Position numbers and translations under genes: made by a program. Below are positions 37,886-48,945 of a DNA stretch of 64,000 nt, piece after piece; position 1 is the stretch's first letter, and each line of letters starts with the position of its first letter. Source of the stretch: Chitinophagaceae bacterium (GTDB taxonomy: Bacteria; Bacteroidota; Bacteroidia; Chitinophagales; Chitinophagaceae); assembly GCA_016703625.1 (NCBI GenBank), contig JADJBP010000011.1, positions 101,177 to 165,176 on the forward strand, in the 5' to 3' direction. The notes beneath the pieces are model-generated. The model was not told where the DNA came from and searched no databases. It saw only the letters and a list, made by a program, of their open reading frames with translations.

Positions 37886-38351
37886 TCATAATGCAGTGGA
37901 CAGTTTCCTAACGAGGTCTGCTTCAAATCCCTTCTGCATCAAATGATCCTGCAGTTTTCTTTTTTTGATAAATATATTCTTCTCTGCCTTCAGTGTTTTT
38001 AATTTTGCTCAAAAGCTTTTGGGCTGTTTTGTGGTAATCGTTCTCATCAATGGCCAACAACGCCTTTTTAATACAGTATTCACTTACCTGTTTTTGTTTG
38101 AGTGCATATTTGATCTTTACCCTTCCCCATTGTTTTATCCTGAATTTGCCTCCTGCAAACTGGATGGCAAAACGTTCTTCATTCAGGTAATTATCGCTGA
38201 TGAGTTCGCTCAGGAGTTCATCCACTTCTTTTTTATTCATTCCAAAGCTGTATAGCTTTTCTTTTACTTCGCTGTGGCTGCGTTCCTGGTAGGCACAATA
38301 CTGTTTTGCTTTTTGCAGGGCTTCCTCTATTGAAAAATATTTATTATTCAT
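37886..38351 (-). CDS. recX: Regulatory protein RecX, one frameshift
   Basis: RecX binds RecA filaments and limits their extension. The protein is all helical with three repeats of the RecX three-helix unit: KAKQYCAYQERSHSEVKEKL, then LISDNYLNEERFAIQFAGGK and IKQWGRVKIKYALKQKQVSE. After EEYIYQK the frame shifts. Removing one T in the run 37960-37966 gives KRKLQDHLMQKGFEADLVRK and a 154-residue protein of normal length. The chosen start MNNKYFSIEEALQ is preferred because the longer in-frame extension upstream is not conserved-looking. It is convergent with the isoprenoid-type gene. Confidence 0.9.
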
Positions 38352-38511
38352 ACGTATACAAAAATAGACAGGGCAGTTATAAAAAACCAATCTCCGGAAA
38401 ATTTCCGGTAATTTGAAAAATGGCCGGCATGTTATGTAAAAAACCTTCACTGCAGGAAGATTTTTTTTCCTATCTTGTTTTTCTGTACGCACTTTAAATA
38501 AATATTCAATT

Positions 38512-40960
38512 ATGCATTTTTATAAGCGCTCATTTTTGTATTTTTTTCTTTCAGCATCGGCTCTCCAGGCGCAGAAAACCGAAATCCCTTTAAAGATCAA
38601 TACAAACTCCTTTAACCCGGCTACTTTATTGTGGTATACTGCTCCTGCAAAAAAATGGGACGATGCCCTTCCGGTTGGCAATGGCCGCCTGGGCGCCATG
38701 GTATTTGGAAAAAATGCAGAAGAACGCATTCAGTTAAATGAAGAAACATACTGGTCAGGTGGCCCGTATTCAACTGTTGTAAAAGGCGGTTATAAAGTTT
38801 TACCCGAAATACAAAAACTGGTTTTTGAAGAAAAATATTTAGCCGCTCATAATTTATTCGGCGAAATACAATGGCTACCGGTTGAACAAATGAAATACCA
38901 GTGCCCTGGCCAACCTGCATTTGTTTTTAAAAACCAGGACAGCATAACCAATTACAAAAGATGGCTTGACCTGGAAACCGGTATTTCAGGTGTTTCTTAT
39001 ACTGCCGGGGGAATCACTTACCAGCGGAAGTATTTGCATCGGCGCCCGACCAGGTAATTGTTGTTCGCATTATGGCTGATAAGCCCGGAAGCATATCTTT
39101 TACTGCAAACCTGCGTGGAGAAAGAAACCAGGTGCATTCCAATTATGCGACCGATTATTTCAGGATGGATCCATATGGCAATGACGGGCTGGTCCTCACC
39201 GGTAAATCGGCCGACTATATGGGTGTGGAAGGAAAAATGAGATATGAGGCAAGAATAAAAGCTTTACCGGAGGGTGGTACCATGAAGACAGATGATGTGA
39301 ATCTTATCATTGAAAATGCAAATTCGGTAACGATCTATTTTGCAGCAGCTACCAATTTTGTGAATTACAAAGATGTGAGTGCTGACCAGCATCAAAGAGT
39401 AACAAACTACTTCAAAGCCATTGAAAATAAAAATTACAATACCATGCTTACTGCTGCAGTAGCAGATCATAAAAAATATTTTAACCGGGTATCGCTCCAG
39501 TTATCCAATACGCCCAATTCCTTTTTACCCACGCCCGAACGGGTTAAAAAAATTCAAACGGAACCCGATCCTTCCATGGCCGCTTTGAGTTACCAGTTTG
39601 GAAGGTACCTGATGATCGGTTCTTCAAGGCCGGGTACCGAGCCCGCAAACCTGCAGGGTATCTGGAACGACAATATGAATCCTTCCTGGGATTCAAAATA
39701 TACCACCAACATCAATACCGAAATGAATTACTGGCCGGTTGAAAGCGGTAACCTTTCGGAATGTGCCGAACCCTTGGTGAGAATGATCAAAGAATTAACC
39801 GACCAGGGTACTCAGGTTGCCCGTGAACATTATGGTGCAGGGGGATGGGTGTTTCATCAGAATACAGATTTATGGCGGGTTGCAGCGCCCATGGATGGCC
39901 CAACCTGGGAACATTTACCGTTGGCGGCGCCTGGCTATGCACCCATATATGGGAGCATTATCAATACACGATGGATAAAGCATTTTTAAAAGAAACCTAT
40001 CCCCTGATAGAAGGTTCTGTTCAGTTCTTTATGGATTTTTTAGTGCCGCACCCCAATGGAAAATGGTTGGTCACCAATCCTTCCACTTCGCCCGAAAACT
40101 TTCCGGATGGTGGAGGAAACAAACCCTACTTTGATGAAGTAACTGCGGGTTTCCGGGAAGGCACAACCATCTGTGCAGGCTCATCTATTGATATGCAGAT
40201 CTTATACGACCTGTTTGGTTATTATTTGGAAGCCGCTAAAGTTTTAGGAAAGGACGATGCTTTTGTGCAGCAGGTTAAAACAGCCAGGGAAAAATTAGTG
40301 CCGCCACAAATTGGTAAAGATGGTTCGCTGCAGGAATGGGCTGATGACTGGAAATCGCTGGAAAAAAATCACCGCCATTATTCACATATGTACGGATTAT
40401 ACCCGGGCAAAGTGTTGTACGAAAAAAGAACGCCGGCATTGATCGAATCCTATAAAAAAGTATTGAACGAAAGAGGAGATGCCTCTACCGGCTGGTCACG
40501 TGCCTGGAAAATGGCGCTGTGGGCAAGGTTGAATGATGGCAACCGGGCCAATAAAATTTACAAAGGTTATTTAAAAGAACAATGCACCGCATCATTTTTT
40601 GCGCTGTGTGGAAAGTCATTGCAGGTTGACGGATCCTTTGGTGTTACGGCCGCAGTTACTGAAATGCTGATGCAATCACATGACGGATTTATTAAGCTAT
40701 TACCGGCATTGCCCGATGAATGGAGTGAAGGGGGGTTTAAAGGATTGGTTGCAAGAGGCGGTTTTGAACTTGATTTTGCCTGGAAAAATAAAATGATAAC
40801 ACAACTACATATATTATCAAAGGCCGGGGAAGTTTGCAGGATTGAATTTAAACCGGGAATGAAGATCAGCAGCAATGGCAGGAAAGTCAGCTATAAAAAA
40901 CTAGCGGATAATAAAATTGAATTTGCAACAGCTAAAGGGTCTGTTTACCTGGTTGAATAA
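38512..40960 (+). CDS. Glycoside hydrolase family 95 (alpha-L-fucosidase type), two frameshifts
   Basis: The protein has 816 residues after correction and a signal peptide (LSASALQA-Q). GH95 landmarks are WYTAPAKKWDDALPVGNGRL, ERIQLNEETYWSGGP, NLQGIWNDNMNPSWDSKYTT, NTEMNYWPVESG, KNHRHYSHMYGLYPG and SLQVDGSFGVTAAVTEML. The N-x-x-x-N catalytic helix and the later Glu and Asp region are present. Family members remove alpha-1,2-fucose or alpha-galactose from polysaccharides. Breaks at 39026-39027 and 39907-39909 each lack one G. Restoring them gives YQREVFASAPDQVIV and GPTWGTFTVGGAWLC. It may be co-transcribed with the S9 peptidase that starts 24 bp later. Confidence 0.9.
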
Positions 40961-40983
40961 TTTTAAAATATAAAATCTATAAC

Positions 40984-43215
40984 ATGAATCGCAAACTTTA
41001 CTTCGGTCTCATTCTTATCATCACCATTTTTTGCTTCAGCAACAGTTTTGCTCAAACTAAAAAATTAACCCTCGAGGATATTTATTCCAACAGTATATAC
41101 CGCGCAAAGGGTTTGGGCCAATCAGGTGGATGAAAGACAACAAAGGCTACTCTACACTTGAGAATAATGCAGCAGCAAAAGGAAATGATATTGTAGTATA
41201 TGATGCTGAAAGCGGAACCAGGAAAGTTTTGGTAAATGCAAGCCAGCTGACTCCTGCAGGAACAACCAAACCATTATCCATTGCCAATTATACCTGGAGC
41301 GATGATAACAGCAAGCTATTGGTTTTTACCAATACCCGTAAAGTGTGGCGCCAGAATTCAAGAGGCGATTACTGGGTATTGAATCTTGCCAATGGCAAGC
41401 TGGTTCAATTAGGCAAAAAACTGGAAGAAGCTACGCTCATGTTTGCCAAATTTTCGCCGGATGGTTCAAGAGTTGCTTACGTAAGCAAAATGAATATTTA
41501 TGCAGAAGATATTGCTACCGGTGCAATTACGCAATTAACAAAAGATGGTGGAAATAATATCATTAACGGAACTTTTGACTGGGTGTATGAAGAAGAGCTG
41601 GATTGCCTGGATGGTTTTCGCTGGAGCCCCGATGGGAAAAATATTGCTTACTGGCAATCAGATACAAAAGGTGTTGGCACTTTTTACATGATCAACAATG
41701 TTGATTCCAATTATTCAAAACCCATTCCATTACCTTATCCAAAAGTTGGTACGGCAAATTCTGCCGTTAAAGTAGGTGTCATCTCAGCCAGTGGAGGAAA
41801 AACAAAATGGTTTGCTGTACCCGGTGACCCCCGCAATAATTACCTGGCCCGGATGGAATATATACCCGGCTCTGATGAAGTGATGATTCAACAGCTGAAC
41901 CGTTTACAGAACACGAATACAGTTTGGGTGGGCAATACAAAAACCATGGCACTTAAAAATATTATTACCGATAAAGACGAGGCATTTTTAGATATACATG
42001 ACAACATAGTATGGCTGGATAATACAAAATCATTTACCTGGACCAGCGAAAAAGATGGATGGATGCATTTGTATAAAGTTTCCCGTGATGGAAAAGAAAT
42101 GAAACTCATTACCAAAGGAAATTTTGATATGGTGAATATAAATTGTATTGATCCTGTTGGCGGCTTTGTATATTATATTGCTTCGCCAGATAATTTTACG
42201 CAACGCTATCTTTACCGAAGCAGGCTGGATGGAAGTGGTGAAGCAGAAAGAGTTTCACCGGCAGGCATGGCGGGCCAGCACAGTTACCAGATAGCTGCTG
42301 ATGCCAAATATGCCATACATAGTTTTGAGAATGCAACCACACCACGCCGCATATCACTCATCAATCTTAATACTCACAATGAAATAAAGTTACTGGAAGA
42401 CAATGCTGCATTAAAAGCAAAAATGAATGAGCTGGGTTTGCGCAACAAAGAATTTTTTAAAGTAGATATCGGGGATGTTGTATTGGATGGCTGGATGATG
42501 AAGCCTGTTAGTTTTGATCCGCAAAAAAAATACCCGCTTTTATTTCATGTGTATGGAGAGCCTGCTGGATCTACCGTACAGGACAACTGGGGCACGGGCG
42601 ATAATCTCTAGCACCAATACCTCAGCAACCAATTGGGTTATATAGTAGTTAGCATCGATAACCGTGGTACCCGTGTACCCCGTGGCCGTGATTTCAGAAA
42701 AAGTATTTACCGCCAGATAGGTTTAATGGCTGCCGATGATCAGGCAAAAGCTGCCAAAAAAATTGTTGCAACTTATTCTTTTGTGGATGAAAAACGAATC
42801 GGTATCTGGGGTTGGAGCGGTGGCGGACAAATGAGTTTGCATTGTATGTTCCGTCATGCCGATGTTTATAAAACCGAGCATTGCTGTTTCCTTTGTTGCC
42901 TTACAAACATTGTACGACAATATTTACCAGGAACGTTATATGGGTTTACCAGATGATAATATTGTAGGCTACCGGGATGGTTCACCTTTAACGCATGCAG
43001 GTAAACTGGAAGGCAACCTGATGATCATTCATGGTACAGGTGATGACAATGTGCATTACCAGAATTTTGAAATGCTGGCGAATGAGCTCATAAAAAACAA
43101 CAAGCTGTTTACGATGCTGTCTTATCCCATGCGGGACCATGGTATCAGCCAGGGAAAAAATACAACATTGCACATGCGGAGGAGTATGGAAAAATTCTGG
43201 AAGGATAATTTGTAG
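40984..43215 (+). CDS. S9 family peptidase (DPP-IV-like) with two frameshifts and a nonsense codon
   Basis: Corrected length is about 743 residues, with a signal peptide (NSFA-Q). The N-terminal beta-propeller carries NYTWSDDNSKLLVF and GTFDWVYEEELDCLDGFRWS (the E-E region that binds the substrate N-terminus). The catalytic domain has nucleophile Ser in GWSGGG, Asp in HGTGDDNVHYQN and His in YPMRDHGISQG. Three defects lie in it: a missing T at 41112-41114, a TAG at 42609-42611 where TGG (DNLWHQYLS) is expected, and one extra base near 42878. Together these would inactivate the gene if real. Raw sequence error is equally possible because all three are single-base changes. Confidence 0.85.
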
Positions 43216-43248
43216 TTAACCTCAAAGGTTGCGCTTTGATATTTCAAA

Positions 43249-43440
43249 ATGAAAAACTGCTTTTGTATAAAAAGGATTTTGGCACCTAAGCGTGACTTAC
43301 AAACGTCGAAGCTCGCAGTAGTACTAAAGCTTAATCAGGGAACTAACCCGGATCCCGATAGCTATCGGGAGGGATGTAATCGGACTCAGGGCCCTTTTTG
43401 GCAACTTTTCAGGCAGCAAAAAGTGCCAATAAAATTAGTT
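43249..43440. repeat. Intergenic repeat with 18-nt palindrome
   Basis: The segment near 43293, CTTACAAACGTCGAAGCTCG, resembles the 14.07-kb element. An 18-base perfect palindrome (TCCCGATAGCTATCGGGA, 43353-43370) is embedded. AGTAGTACTAAAGCTT nearby matches the reverse of a segment in the 13.9-kb element. No gene is visible between the S9 peptidase and sdaA. Confidence 0.6.
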
Positions 43441-43476
43441 GTACATTAAAAGTCATTTAGTAACTTAACAATCAGT

Positions 43477-45054
43477 ATGAGCACATATCCCAGTATCTTC
43501 AACGATGTAATCGGCCCGGTAATGCGTGGCCCATCCAGTTCTCATTGCGCAGCCTCATTACGCATTGCACGCCTGTGCCGCGACCTGATGGATGAAAATA
43601 TCAAAGACATCCTGATTGAATTTGATCCCAATGGCTCGTTGGCAACTACGCACAAAAGCCAGGGATCGGATATGGGATTGTTTGGTGGTTTTTTAGGATG
43701 GGAGGCCCATGATGAACGGTTGCCACAATCCGAAAAATATATGGCAACAGCCGGTATCAATGTAAGCATCCAAATTGTTGATATAGGCAACGGTCATCCA
43801 AACCTGTATAAAATAACTTTACACAATAATAAAGAAACAAGAAAGCTCACCGCCATCTCAACCGGTGGTGGAATGATTGAAGTAATTGCAATAGATGATG
43901 TGCACGTTTCCATGGCGGGAGATTATTATGAAACACTGATTTATTGTAAAGAGCCCGAAAACATCATTGCATTTTTTAAAAGTTCCGTTCCATTTGATGC
44001 TATTGAATTTCACAAAGGCGAAATATCTTTTATTGAAATTAAAGCGCAGGCTTTTTTAGATGAGGCTATTTACAAAGAGTTGCTTGCCATGGAAGCTGTT
44101 TTGTTCATCAAACAGCTGCAACCCGTTTTACCGGTAATGGCACGCAAAGATCTGAAAGTGCCTTTTATTTCCTGTAATGAAATGATGGAATACAATGCCG
44201 GTAAAAACAAAGCCCTGTGGCAACTGGCAGTTGATTATGAAATGGCCAGGGGAAATATTTCTGCCCCCGAAGTTTTTGAAAAGATGAGAGCCATCATTCA
44301 TATCATGGGCAATGCCATTGAATTGGGTTTGAAAGGAACTCATTATGAAGACCGCATTTTAGGAAGCCAGTCTTTACAGTTTAAAGAAAAACTGGAAGCC
44401 AATACATTAATTGGCGGTGAAACCAACAACCGCATCATTATGTACGTAAGTGCCATGATGGAAGTAAAAAGTTCGATGGGAGTAATTGTAGCTGCCCCCA
44501 CTGCCGGAAGCTGCGGAGCCTTGCCGGGTGCTTTGTTTGGTACTGCACACTCCATACAATTGCACGAAGATGAATTGGTGAAGGCGATGTTGTCTGCCGG
44601 GTTGATCGGTGTGTTCATTGCAGCACATGCTACATTTGCAGCAGAGGTTGGTGGTTGTATGGCCGAAACCGGGTCGGGCGGCGGCATGGCTGCAGCAGCC
44701 ATTGTAGAAATGAAAGGTGGAACACTGCAACAATCCATTGCGGCTGCATCACTTGCTTTACAAAATTCGCTGGGTATTATTTGCGACCCCATTGGTAACC
44801 GTGTAGAGGCACCATGCCTGGGAAGAAATGTGATGGCTGCAACCAATGCTGTATCCTGCGCCAACATGGCCCTGTCTGATTACGAACAACTGATCCCTTT
44901 GGATGAAGTGATAGAAACCATGAAAGAAGTAGGAGACCAGATCCATCATACATTACGCTGTACCAATCTCGGCGGATTATCCATCACCAATGCCGCAAAA
45001 AAAATTGAAGCGATGCTGGAAGAAGTACCAGGGAAATTTTTTAAGAGTTGTTAG
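43477..45054 (+). CDS. L-serine ammonia-lyase (single-chain iron-sulfur type)
   Basis: The protein has 525 residues and fuses the small (beta, ACT-like) and large (alpha) parts of iron-sulfur L-serine dehydratase. It converts serine to pyruvate and ammonia. The N-terminal GPVMRGPSSSHCAAS motif starts the beta domain. In the alpha domain APTAGSCGALPG, GGCMAETGSGGGMA and ICDPIGNRVEAPCLGRNVMA hold the cluster cysteines and active-site loop. The frame is intact throughout. The common GPSSSHTAG is SHCAAS here. It is probably monocistronic. Confidence 0.93.
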   Translation: MSTYPSIFNDVIGPVMRGPSSSHCAASLRIARLCRDLMDENIKDILIEFDPNGSLATTHKSQGSDMGLFGGFLGWEAHDERLPQSEKYMATAGINVSIQIVDIGNGHPNLYKITLHNNKETRKLTAISTGGGMIEVIAIDDVHVSMAGDYYETLIYCKEPENIIAFFKSSVPFDAIEFHKGEISFIEIKAQAFLDEAIYKELLAMEAVLFIKQLQPVLPVMARKDLKVPFISCNEMMEYNAGKNKALWQLAVDYEMARGNISAPEVFEKMRAIIHIMGNAIELGLKGTHYEDRILGSQSLQFKEKLEANTLIGGETNNRIIMYVSAMMEVKSSMGVIVAAPTAGSCGALPGALFGTAHSIQLHEDELVKAMLSAGLIGVFIAAHATFAAEVGGCMAETGSGGGMAAAAIVEMKGGTLQQSIAAASLALQNSLGIICDPIGNRVEAPCLGRNVMAATNAVSCANMALSDYEQLIPLDEVIETMKEVGDQIHHTLRCTNLGGLSITNAAKKIEAMLEEVPGKFFKSC

Positions 45055-45150
45055 TTTTAAATAAATCGCCGCTTTCCGTCTAAAAGAATAATCCCACAAA
45101 GCGTAAGGCCACAAAGTAGGGAGGTTTGGGGAAAACCAATTACATGCAGT

Positions 45151-46036
45151 TTAATTTTCTTTTTTTTGTTTTTTGTTTTTATCCGGGTTTACAAAAAAGA
45201 TAATGGGCTCGCTCCTGCCTTCGCCGCTGCCATCAGTTTGTGTAACGGGGTTGTGGTCTTTATCGAGCGACTGGATCGTCCAGACAAAGGTTGGAAGTTT
45301 TGTTGTTTCATTATCATATGGCATAAAAGAAAGTTGTGGCTGCCAGATGAATTGTGTGGCTGCCATAATTTCTTTATCGAGCAACGGCTGGTTGCTGCGT
45401 AAAGCCTGCACCGGGCTTTGCGTGGGCAACACTTCAAAAACCTGGATGCGGTATGTTACCGGTGAAGTTTGCCTGGGTAACACCGGCGTCCACCTGAAAA
45501 TGATGGCTGTTTGTGCTTTTTGCATCCAGCACTTCTTCATTATACGGTTTCATTAAAATGGGCAACTGGGTACTGGCCAGGTAAAAGTTCTTGCATTGCA
45601 TTTCTCCCAAAACCCGGTAATCAACAGGATGTACCGGTTGTGTGCAAATGGTATAATTATCAGCTGGTAATTTCCCGGTTCTTTGTAAAGATGTTTTATA
45701 TTTTCCGGTAAACATCATGTATTCCAGAGGCATTACATCGTTGGCTGTTAAGATCGTTTGTCCGCCACCGGGGTTTGGTGTAAATACAGGTGTTTTTGCC
45801 AGGTCGGAAGTAGCGATCACCGTACCGTCGGTTAACCGGATCTCGGTTTTAATTTTAAAAGGACCGGCAATGGTGCCCTGTGCACTTACGATCAGGGTAA
45901 GCACTTCACGCCTGTTGCCCCATTCCGATAACTGGGCAGGCGGTTGTGCCTGTACAATTAAGTTTGATAAAAGCTGGGCTGTGCCTGTTGTATAAATTAA
46001 TGCGGCTATTATTAACAGAAGTATGCGTTTCATCAT
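45151..46036 (-). CDS. Secreted TANFOR-like protein, one frameshift
   Basis: The protein has a signal peptide (IYTTGTA-Q). The first 150 residues (LIVQAQPPAQLSEWGNRREV, ADNYTICTQPVHPVDYRVLG) resemble the TANFOR domain of large Bacteroidota surface proteins. The second part is a fibronectin-like module: IFRWTPVLPRQTSPVTYRIQ, then ALRSNQPLLDKE and FVWTIQSLDKDHNP. The same module occurs in the 527-residue protein at 54.9-56.5 kb. The frame breaks at the T5 run 45517-45521; removing one base joins LDAKAQTAIIFRWTP and gives about 294 residues. Its ATG overlaps the beta-barrel gene's stop, so it is the last gene of that operon. Confidence 0.7.
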
Positions 46037-47762
46037 TTTTGTTTTTTTGTGTCAAAACGGTATTGAAATCCTGTACGGCAGGTGGTTTCCAGGTAATTGG
46101 CCCCGTTGGGAATGATTTCGTTTCCGTATTTAAAATAGTTGGTGGTTAAAAAGGTATTCCAGTTCAGTTTCTTTGTTATTTTAAGATCAATATTGCAACT
46201 GGCAATTACATTATTATTGCTGCTGAAGCTGTTCAGCTTTCCCAGTGTGTATTGCAACTGTCCCCTTAACTTCAGTTTCTTTTTGGCAGCCTGCATGCTT
46301 AAAGCTGTACTTAGTGTGGCCATGGTAATTTTTGCACCCGGCACATCATTATAAAAGTACAACACACTGAAGTCGGGCGCTATATCTTTTTCAAGGTAAG
46401 TGGGCACATAGGTTAGCAGGGCGGTGTGTGTATTGTTGGATGTGGTAAGCCCGGTGATCACATCCCGTTCATCGTACTTGCTGTAATTGTAACTCATGCT
46501 CAGTAAGTGCATGATCTTTTTACCCATAAACGTAAACGTTGGATTAATACCCAGGTCGTTGCTTACATTTTTTATACCATAGGGATTGATGCCGCTGGCT
46601 GTTTGAAAACCAAAATTATTATAGTTCACATTTAAACTGAACTTATCATTGAATTGGGTAAACCAGTTGAGGTTTCCGATAAACTGTTTTGCCTTGAGTG
46701 CCGTGTTGTTTACATTATTTACCCGCTGCCCCATACTTGCCACCACATTCATTTTTTTTTCCAGGCATTGAACCGGGTATTAAGTGTATAGTCAAGCTGG
46801 TCGTTTTGCAGAAAAGGATAGCCAATCGTTTGAAAACCTGCCCCCAGGTATTTAACCATTACGCCAATATCAAAATTTTGAGATTTTTTTCCAACAGCTG
46901 CCTGTGCAGCATAATCGGTTAAGGTTGATGTGCGTGCCTCAATAAAAGGTTTAAGGCTTTTTAACAATGGGGTTAAAGGCGTGGCCAGGTCCTTTGTAAA
47001 AGTTGACTGTGCCCCTTCTGCTTTAAAGTAAAATCCTTTTTCCAGGTACAGGTCCGATACGAGACTTAACACCACGCCTTCCTGTGGCCGGATGGTAAGC
47101 GGTGGCGGCGCCGATGACGACGGCACATCTTTTCCCTTGGCTATATTGAATGCAAACAAGTAACTGCCTTCTTTTTCGGTACCGATCTGTGCCATCCAGT
47201 TCCTGCGTTTATAGGCTCCCGTAACTGTTGGCGGGCCTGCCAGGTAATTGATGCCCTGCTGGGAGATGCCGGTAAAGAATTTAAAGAGAAATGTTTTTGG
47301 CCTGAGGTCGAAACCAACACCAAACACACCAATATCGCCGGTTGAGAGTTCCGAATATTTTAAATACTGTGTTCCCAGCTGCAGCTCGGCCCATTTGTAT
47401 TTTGGGTTGATGCCAAAACTGTTCATGGGGTTGGTGATGAACTGCCCGAAGTTTTGTTTTTTAATACCGGCATATGGCCCGGCAAAATTGGTAGGTATGG
47501 CAGCAAAATTAAAATTGAACGGCAGGCTGAAATCTTTTCCGAATTTAAAATTGGGAGAAAAGTTAAACCGCACCTGGTTCCAGGGCCTGCGGGCATTATA
47601 GCCTGTCCAGCCGGAAGGGTTGCGGGTCAGGCCATAACCTTCATAGGTTATGCCCATGGTTCCGCTGATGTTTAATTTTTCTTTTACCGCTGCCTCCTGT
47701 GCATTGACTTTGTAAGTGGCAAGGCAAAGAAAAAAGGATGCGGCAATAATTTTTGTTTTCAA
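46033..47762 (-). CDS. Outer-membrane beta-barrel protein in the surface-protein locus, one frameshift
   Basis: Starting at MLKTKIIAASFFLCLATYKV, the protein has a signal peptide (KVNA-Q) and is a long barrel of about 576 residues. Alternating strands are seen throughout (QVRFNFSPNFKFGKDFSLPF, YKWAELQLGTQYLKYSELST, LNWFTQFNDKFSLNVNYNNF). It has no plug or TonB box that I can see. After ARFNAWKKK the frame breaks at the T9 run 46752-46760; one further base joins it to MNVVASMGQRVNNVN. It may anchor or export its partners in the operon. The function is unknown. Confidence 0.75.
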
Positions 47763-47823
47763 CATATAGATCGGTTTGGGTTTCCTATACATACCTTTTC
47801 GCATACCTTTTACTGGAATCTTG

Positions 47824-48239
47824 TTTCTCGCAGAGCTTGTTCAATGCTGCTCTGTTTCCGCTGCGCTCAGCTCTGCGTGAAATGTTTTGTTTCTCGCAGA
47901 GGTGCAGGGGTGCAGGGGTCGCAGAGGGCTCTGGTTGAGTTGCTTCTCTGCTTCCTCTGCCCCTCAGCGTTCTCTGCGTGAAATATGTCTTTTTGTTTCT
48001 CGCAGAGGTCGCAGGGATGCAGGGGTCGCAGAGGGTTCTGGTTGAGTTGCTTCTCTGCTTCCTCTGCCCCTAAGCGTGCTCTGCGTGAAATATGTTTTGT
48101 TTCTCGCAGAGGTCGCAGGGTTGCAGGGGTCGCAGAGTTGTTGAGATCGCTGGAATTTCCCTGCTTCCTCTGCTCCTCAGCGTCCTCTGCGTGAAACTTT
48201 TTCCCGCTTCCTCTGCCCCTCAGCATCCTCCGCGTGAAA
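47824..48239. repeat. Palindromic repeat array, left of GxxExxY copy 1
   Basis: Four units begin TTTCTCGCAGAG and end CTCTGCGTGAAA: 47824-47882, 47890-47983, 47996-48090 and 48100-48196. The last three are 94-97 bases long and closely alike, with inner GTCGCAGAGG and CTGCTTCCTCTGCCCCT. A half unit (48204-48239) touches the end of the GxxExxY gene. Because each unit's ends are inverted, each can fold as a hairpin. The open frame across the array (FHAEDAEEQRKQ type) is a repeat artefact and not listed as a gene. Confidence 0.85.
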
Positions 48240-48243
48240 TTAT

Positions 48244-48633
48244 TCAACTTCCTTCAACATAACCATTTGCAATTCTTTTAACTCCATCCTTTAATATCTC
48301 CACATTAAAATTTATCAGTAATCCTATATTGATCCCGGTAAAACGCAAATAAGTAAAAGTTTGCATCGAGGCTACAGGGGCTAAAGCTTCTACTGATTTT
48401 ATTTCAACCAGCACTTTGTTTTCAACGATTAAGTCTGCCCTGAAGCCGATGTCCATTTTTACCTCTTCAAAAATAACCGGTACTGCTTTTTGCCGTTCAA
48501 TTTGTAAACCTCTTTTAATTAGCCGGTAAGCTAACAATTCTTCATATACACTTTCAAACAAACCCGGACCAACAGTTCTGTGTATGTAAATACTTTCTTC
48601 CAAAATGATTGATGTTACTTCATTGATTTTCAT
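48244..48633 (-). CDS. GxxExxY protein (PD-(D/E)XK nuclease-like), copy 1
   Basis: The protein has 129 residues. The naming motif is G-L-F-E-S-V-Y in GPGLFESVYEELLAYRLIKR. The nuclease-like core follows: FRADLIVENKVLVEIKSVEA, with Asp, then Glu-x-Lys (VEIK) as in PD-(D/E)XK enzymes. The C-terminal half has MQTFTYLRFTGINIGLLINF, also conserved with copy 2. Substrate and role are unknown. It is on the minus strand between the 1,988-residue PKD gene and the barrel gene, and both its ends touch repeat units of one family. It probably entered this locus together with those repeats. Confidence 0.9.
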   Translation of the reverse strand: MKINEVTSIILEESIYIHRTVGPGLFESVYEELLAYRLIKRGLQIERQKAVPVIFEEVKMDIGFRADLIVENKVLVEIKSVEALAPVASMQTFTYLRFTGINIGLLINFNVEILKDGVKRIANGYVEGS

Positions 48634-48672
48634 AATGTAGGGTTTTTATTGTTTACAATAGGGTTGCAATGA

Positions 48673-48918
48673 TGTTTTGTTTCAACTACTCTTCAGTTTT
48701 CACTGCGTGAAATCTTGTTTCTCGCAGAGGACGCAGGGGTGCAGAGGTCGCAGAGGGTTCTGTGTTTCAGATGCTTCTCTGTTACCGCTGCGCATCAACT
48801 TTCACTGCGTGAAATATGTTTTGTTTCTCGCAGAGATCGCAGGGATGCAGGGGTCGCAGAGGGTTCTGGTTGAGTTGCTTCTCTGCTTCCTCTGCCCCTC
48901 AGCGTCCTCTGCGAGAAA
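48673..48918. repeat. Palindromic repeat array, right of GxxExxY copy 1
   Basis: Two full units (48718-48814 and 48824-48918) and one partial (48673-48712) of the same family as the left array. The unit at 48824 is nearly identical to 47996-48090, including CGCAGGGATGCAGGGGTCGC. The array ends 28 bp before the stop of the PKD gene. Confidence 0.83.
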
Positions 48919-48945
48919 TTATTTCTATGTGACCCCTACATGAAA

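Noticed and set aside
41130..42611. TAG at 42609 as programmed read-through
   Set aside because: There is no recoding signal I can recognise. The gene also has two frame breaks, so error or decay is simpler.
47867..48247. A 126-codon minus-strand frame across the repeat array
   Set aside because: It is entirely made of the palindromic repeat units (FHAEDAEEQRKQ / LRPLRE type peptides) and its composition follows the repeats. It is not a gene.
47824..48918. Regularly spaced repeats as a CRISPR array
   Set aside because: The units are 94-97 bases, palindromic at the ends, and similar over their whole length, with no unique spacers and no cas genes.
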